Virus record (IMG/VR): IMGVR_UViG_3300017613_000582
Coordinates: 1-33,755 of that record
Source of the DNA: a virus
DNA: 33,755 bases
Reading direction: 5' to 3' (one strand)
The stretch's first letter is position 1. Each line of letters begins with the position of its first letter. Below are positions 22,982 to 30,257 of the stretch, in pieces. The translations under genes were made by a program, and so were the position numbers. The notes beneath the pieces are model-generated. The model had not been told where the DNA came from and did no database searches. It worked only from the letters and a program-made list of their open reading frames with translations.

Positions 22982-23515
22982 TTAAGCAGCAGTATCGGCT
23001 GTGTTCCAGTACTGGATTGCAAATTCACAATCAAATTCTTCAATCGTACCTGTGGTCTCATAATTGAGTTCGATTGCTCCAACATTCGTTGGAAATGCCC
23101 CTCTAAAGTTATAACGCTTTAGAACGGATTCATCTCTATCCAACTGATCTACCAAAAGGTCTGCCTGATAATCAGCAGGATTTGTAAGACCTGTGTTAGT
23201 AGAGTGGCCATTAATGCCATTCATCCAACGCTCAAGGCTATTACGTACTGCAAAATCAGTATCATTAATGATAGACACAGTCCAAGGTTCAAAGGTTCTA
23301 TCCCCTGAAATTTGGAGTTGTCTTCCTCGGAATGGAACGGCAACCGGTTCAATTACTGAAGCGGGTAGAGACGCCCCTTTACACATGAATGATGTTAATT
23401 CAACATCACCTTGGGCAAAGCCGGGGAAGTTTAAGGTTACTTTGAAAAGATTGGGCCTTGCGCCCCCACCTTTTAGTTTTGCTTTGAAGTCATCGACTCC
23501 CAAAATTCCAGCCAT
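22982..23515 (-). CDS. 19: Tail tube protein gp19
   Basis: The 177-residue protein begins MAGILGVDDFKAKLKGGGAR and has PNLFKVTLNFPG, LTSFMCKGASLPASVIEPV, VPFRGRQLQISGDRTFEPWT and a C-terminal IEEFDCEFAIQYWNT. This is the T4-type tail tube subunit, which polymerises as hexamer rings inside the sheath. It follows gp18 by 12 nt, as in other T4-like genomes. Length is near the family's usual 163-200 residues. Confidence 0.96.
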   Translation of the reverse strand: MAGILGVDDFKAKLKGGGARPNLFKVTLNFPGFAQGDVELTSFMCKGASLPASVIEPVAVPFRGRQLQISGDRTFEPWTVSIINDTDFAVRNSLERWMNGINGHSTNTGLTNPADYQADLLVDQLDRDESVLKRYNFRGAFPTNVGAIELNYETTGTIEEFDCEFAIQYWNTADTAA

Positions 23516-23527
23516 GTTTCTATCTCC

Positions 23528-25255
23528 TTACACAGTGCCCACAACTTCTTCGAACGCTACTCCAGTTCTAACACCCACGAAATTCAATGTAACGTAGTTG
23601 ATGGAACGGGCAGGCTTGATGAAGATGCTGGCAATAAATTCATTACGATCAATCACGGCGGCTGTATTATTGGTTTCATCACATACAACTCTAAAGTCTG
23701 TGATACCTCTACGGCCTTGGATTTCTCTTAAGAATGGTTCGACAATATTTACAAATTCTGCACGGGTAAATTCATCATTGAATTCAAAGATGACACTCTT
23801 TGCAGCATCCGCAATAGCTCTTTCAATGACCAAGAACAAACGTCTAACGTTAATTCTGTCAAAGGCAGAAGGTCTTGCCAATTTAGTTTTGTCACCATAC
23901 AACAGAATACCTTGCCCCGGAATGTTGGCGATTGGGTTAACACCAGCACGGTATAGTGTATCTCTTTCAGCCTTGGTAGGTGAATAAGACAGGGCAGTTA
24001 CCCCAAGGTATTGACCCCGTCTGATACCAGCAGGAGAGAACCATGGTGCCGTATTAAGATCAGATGCAGCCATAACACCAGCAGTGCTAGAAGCAGCCGG
24101 AATGAATACATATTGATCGTTATATTTGTCATACACCTTCAAGAAGTTGTTATCTACAATTAGATAAGAAGAGTTAGTGAAGGTATTTGCCCCAGCAACA
24201 GCATTTGTGACTGGAGTAGAAACCCCAACAACGTCTGCACGGGCTGGAGAGGCCACTACAACACAGTCTTTACGTGTGCTTTGAGCAATGGTAACCAGAT
24301 CATTAACAATAGTCGTTTGATCCGCTCTGGCAGTGACAGGCGGTGGTATTAGGAAGTCGATTTGAACAGTGTCAACGTCTTCAAACTTATCAAATGCAGT
24401 TGCTATTTGACCAGTTGATAACGCTGTTACATCTACACCACCAGACAGGGAAACTGTCTTGGTAGCAGCAGTAACTAGAGCGAAATCATCACCTGAGTCA
24501 GCAGTAGTACCAGCACTTGCTACAGTGTAGTCGGAATCAAATCCACCCCACCAGATGTACTGGGACTTATTGTTGATAACGTTTTTAACGTAGTTTGTTG
24601 ATCCATCATCCGTTTTAGCATCAGATGCCAATGAAACGAATGGGAAGGTTTCAAGAACCGTGCCCCGAGTACCAGTAAAGGCCCCGTCTTCGTCAATAAC
24701 CGCTACATGAAGTTCATCATTTGAAGCGTTTTTGCCGGTAGCATAAGAGCTAGTGCCCGGTGCAGCATCAAATTTAGAAGCATATGTCCAATCATCAAAC
24801 GAGGAATCTCCAACGTCATATGGGCACATGGAAACTTTTAAGGAGTTACCTAGGGTTGCAGGGTATCTTGCTATGAATGTGTGTGCGTCACTGTCTAAAG
24901 CAGTGGATTGATCTGTGAAGTTATCAGCGTTTTTTACAACAGGGGCTGATGATCCTTCGGAAGATGAGTATGCATTTTTTGCATTAGAGTCGATTGCACG
25001 AACGACTTTTAAGTCCCCAGAGTATCGTAGGAAAGCAGCAGCGGATAGAAAATCCACGGCATTGCCTGTGTTTGGGGCACCAAACGTAGCAGCAAGATCA
25101 GCTTCATCAGCTATTTGTGTTACTATGTCTACTTGTCCCCATCTAAAGTCGCCAACCGTTGCACCAGTTGTTGATTGTGCATTTCGCACAATGCTGGTAA
25201 GATCGATTTCTTTTACTACAATAGCAGGAGATTCGGAGGGTGTGAATATTGACAT
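23528..25255 (-). CDS. 18: Contractile tail sheath protein gp18
   Basis: The 575-residue protein is a gp18 homologue. It starts MSIFTPSESPAIVVKEIDLT and contains the conserved RWGQVDIVTQIADEADLAAT and FGAPN. Outer-domain insertions occupy about residues 100-330. The conserved C-terminal core has YLGVTALSYSPTKAERDTLY, GVNPIANIPGQGILLYGDKT, FDRINVRRLFLVIERAIADA and IVEPFLREIQGRRGI. The sheath contracts around gp19 to drive the tube through the host envelope. It has its own late promoter at 25315 and is transcribed divergently from the early-type island. Confidence 0.97.
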   Translation of the reverse strand: MSIFTPSESPAIVVKEIDLTSIVRNAQSTTGATVGDFRWGQVDIVTQIADEADLAATFGAPNTGNAVDFLSAAAFLRYSGDLKVVRAIDSNAKNAYSSSEGSSAPVVKNADNFTDQSTALDSDAHTFIARYPATLGNSLKVSMCPYDVGDSSFDDWTYASKFDAAPGTSSYATGKNASNDELHVAVIDEDGAFTGTRGTVLETFPFVSLASDAKTDDGSTNYVKNVINNKSQYIWWGGFDSDYTVASAGTTADSGDDFALVTAATKTVSLSGGVDVTALSTGQIATAFDKFEDVDTVQIDFLIPPPVTARADQTTIVNDLVTIAQSTRKDCVVVASPARADVVGVSTPVTNAVAGANTFTNSSYLIVDNNFLKVYDKYNDQYVFIPAASSTAGVMAASDLNTAPWFSPAGIRRGQYLGVTALSYSPTKAERDTLYRAGVNPIANIPGQGILLYGDKTKLARPSAFDRINVRRLFLVIERAIADAAKSVIFEFNDEFTRAEFVNIVEPFLREIQGRRGITDFRVVCDETNNTAAVIDRNEFIASIFIKPARSINYVTLNFVGVRTGVAFEEVVGTV

Positions 25256-25314
25256 TTCTCGTTGTCCTTTGAGCTATATGATAAGTTACATGATACGAAT
25301 GTTTTCATTGCCTT

Positions 25315-25322
25315 TATTTATA
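25315..25322 (-). promoter_or_regulatory. T4-type late promoter box for gp18
   Basis: An exact TATAAATA on the minus strand lies 60 nt upstream of the gp18 start, in the divergent region facing the early-type promoter at 25341. Confidence 0.8.
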
Positions 25323-25340
25323 ACAAATTGATTTTAGGTA

Positions 25341-25369
25341 TTTACAAACGAATTCGTTTCATTTATATT
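25341..25369 (+). promoter_or_regulatory. Early-type sigma70 promoter for the 25.4-27.7 kb island
   Basis: TTTACA (25341-25346), a 17-nt spacer and TATATT (25364-25369) make a good sigma70 promoter about 28 nt before the gene at 25398. The spacer holds a perfect 14-nt palindrome. Confidence 0.65.
25346..25359. promoter_or_regulatory. Palindromic operator-like site within the early promoter
   Basis: AAACGAATTCGTTT is a perfect 14-nt inverted repeat. It lies almost entirely between the -35 and -10 elements, where a bound dimer would block polymerase. No repeat of the site was noticed elsewhere in the window. Confidence 0.45.
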
Positions 25370-25375
25370 AAAGAT

Positions 25376-25389
25376 AGAGAGAGAGAGAG
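25376..25389 (+). repeat. GA dinucleotide leader repeat, first copy
   Basis: Seven AG units end in GGAAAC, 5-8 nt before the start at 25398. The tract itself supplies the Shine-Dalgarno sequence. A longer relative lies at 25830. Confidence 0.7.
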
Positions 25390-25397
25390 GAAACAAT

Positions 25398-25775
25398 ATG
25401 ACACGCATTTGCAGAAAAACTCAAAGGGCTGGCAGTAACAACCCTGCCAACACCAACAAGAATGTGTGCGCCTATAAAGTTGCACAGCACCTTGGGGTTC
25501 ACAATGAAGTACGTTATTTGCATGTGATCAATGACACCAAACGTGCGATCCAAAAACAGTACAGCATGCGTAGTGTCAAGAGTATGGTTAAAAGCAACAC
25601 GGTTGGTGGTGCTAGGAAAGCTCTTAATGGTCAACAGGGGGCTACTCATTATGTGGTTCATGTAGATGGTCATGTGCTTCTGTTGGACAACAATGGCAAG
25701 ACCATTGTAGACACTGCCCCCCGTAAAAGGGACCGCCGCAAGCTCTTGGGGATATGGGGTGTGTATCCCAAATGA
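25398..25775 (+). CDS. Early-type protein with possible papain-like layout
   Basis: The 125-residue basic protein starts MTRICRKTQRAGSNNPANTN behind a GA-rich leader and its own promoter. After Asn/Gly-rich residues comes NKNVCAYKVAQHLGV, with Cys24 at the start of a helix. GATHYVVHVDGHVLLLDNNG and TIVDTAPRKRDRR follow. A Cys on the first helix, a later His before a beta strand and a Asp/Asn on the next turn resemble small papain-like or C39-like folds. This is a weak pattern comparison; Cys-His activity is unproven. It heads an island inserted between gp18 and gp17 and is likely expressed early. It could act on host proteins or simply be a structural fold. Confidence 0.7.
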   Translation: MTRICRKTQRAGSNNPANTNKNVCAYKVAQHLGVHNEVRYLHVINDTKRAIQKQYSMRSVKSMVKSNTVGGARKALNGQQGATHYVVHVDGHVLLLDNNGKTIVDTAPRKRDRRKLLGIWGVYPK

Positions 25776-25793
25776 AATAAATTCATTTTGTTC

Positions 25794-25821
25794 TTGACTC
25801 CATGCTAGAATCTGCTAGTAT
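25794..25821 (+). promoter_or_regulatory. Early-type sigma70 promoter with extended -10
   Basis: TTGACT (25794-25799), a 16-nt spacer and TAGTAT (25816-25821) preceded by TGC. It shares TTGACTC-N10-TCTGCTA exactly with the promoter at 8764 and leads into the GA-repeat leader of the gene at 25862. Confidence 0.62.
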
Positions 25822-25829
25822 GTAATTGA

Positions 25830-25853
25830 AGAGAGAGAGAGAGAGAGAGAGAG
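25830..25853 (+). repeat. GA dinucleotide leader repeat, second copy
   Basis: Twelve AG units end in GGAAAC 3 nt before ATG 25862. The tract forms the ribosome-binding region of the gene. Translating it in frame from a TTG at 25826 would give a Arg-Glu run, which I consider an artefact. Confidence 0.75.
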
Positions 25854-25861
25854 GAAACGTC

Positions 25862-26080
25862 ATGAAATTCAAAGAAGCCAGCGAATTTATAAAAACCTTT
25901 GGAGAGGTTAAAGGGGACCTGCTTGAAGGTTGTGAAAAAATGCAGTTGATGATGAGTGCTGCAATGGATCGGGATTGTAACTCAAACGGCGTAGACGCCT
26001 ATGAAGACTGGGAAGAAATCTGGTCATATGAGGTTGAAGCTTACAACACTGTAATAACCGAAATGGCAAAATTGTTCTGA
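25862..26080 (+). CDS. Small acidic early-type protein
   Basis: ATG 25862 follows the GA-rich leader and GAGGAAAC; the upstream TTG frame through the repeat is not the start. The 72-residue protein (MKFKEASEFIKTFGEVKGDL, then CEKMQLMMSAAMDRDCNSNG) is helical and acidic, ending in a WSYEVEAYNTVITEMAKLF helix. Small acidic early phage proteins are often host-factor inhibitors or DNA mimics; nothing here proves that. It is followed 11 nt later by the next island gene. Confidence 0.65.
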   Translation: MKFKEASEFIKTFGEVKGDLLEGCEKMQLMMSAAMDRDCNSNGVDAYEDWEEIWSYEVEAYNTVITEMAKLF

Positions 26081-26091
26081 AAGGAAATGAA

Positions 26092-26463
26092 ATGACTAAG
26101 TTTTTTGATCCGGCAATCTGGAGTGATCTGTATAAGGATGCTTATGGCACCCGGCCACGTTTTTCACTTCGGGATAAAACTCCCGAAGAGTTGGACATGC
26201 TTTGGCATGAAACCTGCTTGGCTCTTGAGAACACCATTCGGGTAAATCGGGACAACGAAGCCCACGCACGGGTTGCATTCTATGATCGTTTGGATGGTAT
26301 GGTTCAAAACTTTAATCTTACTCGTAAAACCGCCTTGCGTTGGATGCTGCAAGCAGATGGGGTTCAACCCGAAGAAATTGAAATGTATGGGTATGAAGCA
26401 GCCTGTTATGAATATGGGTTGAGCTATAGCATGGCCAAAGAGCTAGAGGATATTGCCACCTAA
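26092..26463 (+). CDS. Early-type helical protein of unknown function
   Basis: The 123-residue protein starts MTKFFDPAIWSDLYKDAYGT behind AAAGGAAATG. It has RPRFSLRDKTPEELDMLWHE, AHARVAFYDRLDGMVQNFNL and a C-terminal segment EEIEMYGYEAACYEYGLSYS. It is helix-rich with no zinc or nucleotide motif. The FDPAIW...DAYGTRPRF signature is one I associate with small phage and plasmid proteins of unknown function. The next gene starts within 1 nt of its stop. Confidence 0.65.
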   Translation: MTKFFDPAIWSDLYKDAYGTRPRFSLRDKTPEELDMLWHETCLALENTIRVNRDNEAHARVAFYDRLDGMVQNFNLTRKTALRWMLQADGVQPEEIEMYGYEAACYEYGLSYSMAKELEDIAT

Positions 26464-26927
26464 TGAAACTATCTCATTTTCATAATCGTAAACTTGGCAC
26501 CATCAGAAGCGTTTACCCGGATTTCTCCCATGGTATACCCAGTGCATATGAAAAACCTTCTGGCTTTTGGCTTTCTGATGAATCTAATGGTGATGGATGG
26601 GCAACTTGGTGTGAAGCAGAAGATTTTATCATAGGAGAAAACAAAACTGATTTTGAAGTAGACACATCAAATGTACTTCATCTATCAACAGGTAAAGAGC
26701 TTGAAGATTTTACTACTGATTTTTGGCTAGACAATGGACGTTTTAAGTCTGGTATTGATTGGCAATTGGTTGGCCAGTTATACAAAGGAATCGTTATAAC
26801 TCCCTATATATGGGCAAAGCGAATGAAATTAAATTGGTACTATGGCTGGGACTGTGCTAGTGGGTGTTTTTGGGATACCTCTTGCTTACACAAAATAAAG
26901 GAAGGAAATGAAAATGAAATGTTCTAG
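26463..26927 (+). CDS. Conserved phage/bacterial protein of unknown function (KPxGFW type)
   Basis: The 154-residue protein has SAYEKPSGFWLSDES, DGWATWCEAEDF, LHLSTGKELEDFTTDFW, IDWQLVGQLYKGIVITPYIW and a characteristic WYYGWDCASGCFWDTSC near the end. The pattern (KP.G.W.S, W..WC, YxGI.I.PY, WDCASGC) recurs in phage and bacterial proteins and looks enzymatic. I cannot name a reaction. Its start shares a base with the preceding stop (TAATG), and its end overlaps the next gene, so it belongs to the island operon. Confidence 0.68.
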   Translation: MKLSHFHNRKLGTIRSVYPDFSHGIPSAYEKPSGFWLSDESNGDGWATWCEAEDFIIGENKTDFEVDTSNVLHLSTGKELEDFTTDFWLDNGRFKSGIDWQLVGQLYKGIVITPYIWAKRMKLNWYYGWDCASGCFWDTSCLHKIKEGNENEMF

Positions 26928-27144
26928 AAAAACTGAAGATAAAATCCGAAAGAGTGTCATTAAACTCCTTTGGGGCGTAACATTTTTATTATTTTTGTAT
27001 ACAATTTATACTATTTTCACAACTCCGGGTGGGGTATTGTTCATGTTGTCGTTTTTATCAATTGTTACCACGGCAACCGTACTTTTTGTGTTGATTACAT
27101 CGTGGGTATCGGGCGACACGAATATTTGTAAGAAGGAAGAATGA
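26908..27144 (+). CDS. Small two-helix membrane protein
   Basis: The start is ATG 26908 or 26914, both after AAGGAAG. The 78-residue (or 76-residue) protein has a basic N-terminus (KCSRKTEDKIRKSVIKLL) and two membrane segments (about 22-38, WGVTFLLFLYTIYTIF, and about 45-66, LFMLSFLSIVTTATVLFVLI). A cytoplasmic tail follows. Early placement suggests a membrane effector, such as superinfection exclusion or host-membrane modification; a holin role is less likely because the island looks early. Confidence 0.6.
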   Translation: MKMKCSRKTEDKIRKSVIKLLWGVTFLLFLYTIYTIFTTPGGVLFMLSFLSIVTTATVLFVLITSWVSGDTNICKKEE

Positions 27145-27177
27145 TGGACCATACAAAACTACATAAGGGAAAATGAA

Positions 27178-27384
27178 ATGAGTAATTATAACGTTTTAGA
27201 TTCACTTTGGTTTGGAAAAGTTGGAATTGTGGCTGTAAAAACCGAATATGATGGTATAAAGTTCTACATAGGAACTGGATATGGTATATCTCAAGAGGAA
27301 GACGAACAACACATTGCCGCTTGGGGCACTGGGGTTGATCCTTCAGCTATTACTCATTTCTATGAACAAAATTTAACCCGATGA
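27178..27384 (+). CDS. Small protein of unknown function
   Basis: The 68-residue protein (MSNYNVLDSLWFGKVGIVAV, then YDGIKFYIGTGYG, SQEEDEQHIAAWGTGVDPSA and a terminal helix) follows AAGGGAAAATGAA. The beta-rich middle and a conserved-looking WGTGVDP loop suggest a small folded domain. It looks like the short conserved proteins of large Vibrio-type phages, but I cannot place it. Its stop overlaps the next start. Confidence 0.6.
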   Translation: MSNYNVLDSLWFGKVGIVAVKTEYDGIKFYIGTGYGISQEEDEQHIAAWGTGVDPSAITHFYEQNLTR

Positions 27385-27395
27385 AAGGAAATAAA

Positions 27396-27698
27396 ATGCT
27401 AACTCTTGGCGATATTCTTGAAGACGCCTTAAATTCAATGGAAAGGGAAGACGAAATGGAAAGGGAAGACGAAATGGATAACGAAAACATGGTGAAAATC
27501 TTTGAATATGTACCAAGTCTTACAGAAAAAGCTAGGAATCTTTGCCGTATTCTTGTAAACCTTCATGGCGCAGACAAGAAAATTAGCATGATCAAGGATT
27601 TTCGAGCGGTGACAGGAGCCGGACTAAAAGACTCTAAAGATGCAGTTGAAATGTATATTGAAGAAATTCAAAATCGTCTATGCGAAGATGATTGTTAA
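27396..27698 (+). CDS. Small protein with ribosomal L7/L12 C-terminal-like domain
   Basis: I choose ATG 27396 because AAAGGA sits 6 nt upstream; an ATG at 27381 is possible. Residues 1-40 are acidic with a duplicated EMERED repeat encoded by two perfect 18-nt units. Residues about 60-95 (KKISMIKDFRAVTGAGLKDS, then KDAVEMYIEE) follow the helix-turn-helix pattern of the ribosomal L7/L12 C-terminal domain, which recruits translation factors. A tip like this suggests interference with, or recruitment of, translation factors. It is the last island gene and converges on gp17 with only a 6-nt gap and no terminator. Confidence 0.72.
   Translation: MLTLGDILEDALNSMEREDEMEREDEMDNENMVKIFEYVPSLTEKARNLCRILVNLHGADKKISMIKDFRAVTGAGLKDSKDAVEMYIEEIQNRLCEDDC
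27438..27473 (+). repeat. Perfect 18-nt tandem repeat within a gene
   Basis: Two adjacent copies of an 18-nt unit starting ATGGAAAGGGAAGACGAA encode MEREDE twice. They keep frame, so copy-number change would lengthen or shorten an acidic linker by six residues. Confidence 0.85.
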
Positions 27699-27704
27699 AG
27701 TGCT

Positions 27705-29864
27705 TTAATAATCGCCCCAAGTACCAGACCCCGGCCCATCAAATTCTACCAAAGACCATTGTGGGCTGGGTAACATATCTTCTTCGTCGTGTATGTCTTC
27801 AAACCCATCATTGATGATACCAAACGGTAGAACATCAGCTTCAATCTCTTTCATTCTTTGATCGTATAGCATTTCTCTCATGTTAATGTTAGTCATGTCA
27901 GAGAAGAATCTGGTACCCGTAAAGTAGCCAAACAATACTAGGTTCATTACTAGATCGTCGTGATTACCAGAAGAAGCTTCAAATGAAACACCCTTGGATT
28001 CGAATGTTGAAATTTCTTTGATTGTTAGTTCGTCTACAATTTCTAATTTGCCAGATTCCAGAATATCCTTAAAGCCCGTACATCCAATACGTTTGGATTT
28101 GCGGGTTATTTCCATTCCCAGTTTGTTCTTTACCGCAGATTCAACGTGCATATTTTCATATTCAAGATCATGATACAAACCATTACACACAACAGTACCC
28201 TGATCATTTGATTCAACAATGACATAAGCCTCATTATAAGCCTTGGCATATTTTTCTATAATGTCAGGAAATAAGAGAGGGGATATTTTATTGTTTCGAT
28301 ATACCGCAACCTGTTTAAAAGGAGATGAGGTGATATCAATCACATTGAAGGTTGAGAAGTCCTGAGAGCGTCCCTTAGACACATCTACGGTCATTACGTA
28401 CTCATGTCCCGGAATAGCCTCTTCATACACTGTAGCGTCTCCCTGTACGTACAGAGGGACCTTTGCCCTAAGAGCCATTAGGGTTTCAGCGTCAATCAAA
28501 GTATCCCCAGTACCAAAGAAGGTATTAGAAGATAAAATTTTATCGTCGTGATAAAAAACTGATCCATCATCCACATTTATAGGATCATAGAACCAATCTG
28601 ATTCTTCAATTGTTTCTATTGATGAGACTATCTTTCCAACATTATCATTGACTTGAATATCTTTGGCATATACTTTATCTCCATTTATAATAAATCTATG
28701 GTTCTTAGCAACATCAATATAAGAATCATCAAACCAAATTCTTAGAAAATGATCGTGATAATATCTAGCAATGCCGTCAAATTTCTGAAATCCCGATGGA
28801 GTTAAAATTTGTAAATCATCAATATGCATTAGGTAATTTTTCTGTTCTAGATACGTCTTTCTATCGTGATACCAATGTATTGCTTTGAGTCTGATTTCCT
28901 CGTCAATAGGTAAACCAGATGTTGATCCTCTACTAATACATTCATATAAATCTCCTATTGCTATTTCGGCTACCATTTCGGCTACATGATTATTCATACA
29001 TATAGTGATTCGAGAACTATTTCTCAAGCAATTCCCAAATTCTTGGTCGAATTGAAGTTGTGATGTATTGTTGACAGTAGTTTCTTTCCATTTTTTATCT
29101 CTACCCGGCACGTCCCACCAATCTACTCGAAAGTGTTTAAAGTCGTTTGTGCCCTGCATAGCTCCTTCCCAGATTTTGTGATATTGATTACCAATACCAT
29201 TAGCAGTGGAAGTAATAATAACCTGAGTAGTTTCCCCAGATGTAATAACAGGATAGGTAGAGGTATAGAAAGTAGCAGCATCATTAACAAATGCAAATTC
29301 GTCAAGGTATAGAAGGTTCATGGAGAACCCACGAATGGAGTTGGATGATGTGGATTCTGCTCTAATTTCAGAATTATTTGAAAATAGAACATTACCCTTA
29401 TTAAGAATTTTACAACCCGGTTGCAGAAAGAATGGCAGGTTTTCCAACATCAATGTAATACGAGCCAACATTTCACGGGCAGTACCCCCTTTGTTTGCCA
29501 GAATACCAACCTTCTTATCTGGTTTGAATATGGCATACCAAAGGATATAAGCAACAGACGAAACTGATTTACCAGATTGTCTACAAGCCAAAACAATACT
29601 AAATCGATTGTCAATAAAGTGTTTGAACATATCTTCTTGATATGGATACAGTTCAAAATCAACTAATCCTCTATCAAGGTGAATAACTTTTAGATATTTC
29701 TTACAGAAGTAGACCGGATCGGCAGAACACTTTGCATATTCTGCTATTTCGTAATTAGTATAGGCCTGTATTACCCCATCTCGTTTGACCGCTGGGTTGC
29801 CAAGATAACAATCAAATTTAGTAAATCCCTTTTCATTAAACATTGTACCACTCCCATTTATCAC
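27705..29864 (-). CDS. 17: Terminase large subunit gp17 with intein
   Basis: The 719-residue product is the packaging motor carrying an in-frame intein (residues 279-447), leaving a 550-residue mature protein. The ATPase has Walker A CRQSGKS (94-100), Walker B LLYLDEFAF (184-192) and coupling motif STANG (219-223). The nuclease part has VDVSKGRSQDFS (Asp494), VESNDQG (551-557) and GNHDDLVMN (near 636). It docks gp20 and pumps DNA. The insert splits EFGN from TFFGTGDTLI, joining which restores a normal gp17 path. The C-terminus is acidic. It follows gp16 with a 3-nt gap. Confidence 0.96.
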   Translation of the reverse strand: MINGSGTMFNEKGFTKFDCYLGNPAVKRDGVIQAYTNYEIAEYAKCSADPVYFCKKYLKVIHLDRGLVDFELYPYQEDMFKHFIDNRFSIVLACRQSGKSVSSVAYILWYAIFKPDKKVGILANKGGTAREMLARITLMLENLPFFLQPGCKILNKGNVLFSNNSEIRAESTSSNSIRGFSMNLLYLDEFAFVNDAATFYTSTYPVITSGETTQVIITSTANGIGNQYHKIWEGAMQGTNDFKHFRVDWWDVPGRDKKWKETTVNNTSQLQFDQEFGNCLRNSSRITICMNNHVAEMVAEIAIGDLYECISRGSTSGLPIDEEIRLKAIHWYHDRKTYLEQKNYLMHIDDLQILTPSGFQKFDGIARYYHDHFLRIWFDDSYIDVAKNHRFIINGDKVYAKDIQVNDNVGKIVSSIETIEESDWFYDPINVDDGSVFYHDDKILSSNTFFGTGDTLIDAETLMALRAKVPLYVQGDATVYEEAIPGHEYVMTVDVSKGRSQDFSTFNVIDITSSPFKQVAVYRNNKISPLLFPDIIEKYAKAYNEAYVIVESNDQGTVVCNGLYHDLEYENMHVESAVKNKLGMEITRKSKRIGCTGFKDILESGKLEIVDELTIKEISTFESKGVSFEASSGNHDDLVMNLVLFGYFTGTRFFSDMTNINMREMLYDQRMKEIEADVLPFGIINDGFEDIHDEEDMLPSPQWSLVEFDGPGSGTWGDY
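28524..29030 (-). other. Mini-intein (169 residues) in gp17
   Basis: The insert starts with Cys (CLRNSSRITI) and ends ILSSN before Thr. Its block B-like region is DVAKNHRFIINGDKVYAKDI followed by QVNDNVG, a Hint-fold signature; the usual Thr of TxxH is Ala here. The C-terminal block is WFYDPINVDDGSVFYHDDKI. The penultimate residue is Ser, not His, a tolerated variant. At 169 residues it has no room for a homing endonuclease. Confidence 0.85.
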
Positions 29865-29867
29865 TTT

Positions 29868-30257
29868 TTATTCTGTTATGACAACATCAACCGGTTCGGC
29901 CTTAAGTTCAACCAATTCATCTTTGGCTTCGATTAGCATATGCTGTAGATCAGTAGTTGATCCTGTGAACAAATTATTGGTTATTTGTTGGGGGGCGTTG
30001 TCCCCGCCAGCATCCTTGTAGGTCTTGCGTTCTGTAATTGACTTATGGGTCTTACCAAGTTCTAGAATTTGACTATTGATCTTTGCCACATTAGCCAATA
30101 GACCTGAATAGACTTCAACAGCCCTTGGGTGTTCAGACTCTCTCAATATCGCTTTAGCAAAATCCAAGGCTTCCTTGGCTTCCTCAAGAATTTCATAAAG
30201 AGTACTTCTAGCTCTTTCATAATCTGTGTCTGCAAAATTTTCTTTAGTATCGGTCAT
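29868..30257 (-). CDS. 16: Terminase small subunit gp16
   Basis: The 129-residue helical protein has DYERARSTLYEILEEAKEAL, SEHPRAVEVYSGLLANVAKI and LELGKTHKSITERKTY. These are the landmarks of T4-type gp16, which oligomerises and regulates gp17 cutting and ATPase. It contains an N-terminal helix-turn-helix-like bundle, a central coiled coil and a flexible C-terminus. The start overlaps gp15 (ATGA). Confidence 0.93.
   Translation of the reverse strand: MTDTKENFADTDYERARSTLYEILEEAKEALDFAKAILRESEHPRAVEVYSGLLANVAKINSQILELGKTHKSITERKTYKDAGGDNAPQQITNNLFTGSTTDLQHMLIEAKDELVELKAEPVDVVITE

Noticed and set aside
24915-25331. Plus-strand ORF opposite the start of gp18
   Set aside because: It is antisense to the conserved gp18 N-terminus and runs through the gp18 promoter region.
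25826-25861. Arg-Glu repeat N-terminus from a TTG start
   Set aside because: It is translation of the GA leader; ATG 25862 has the proper ribosome binding site.
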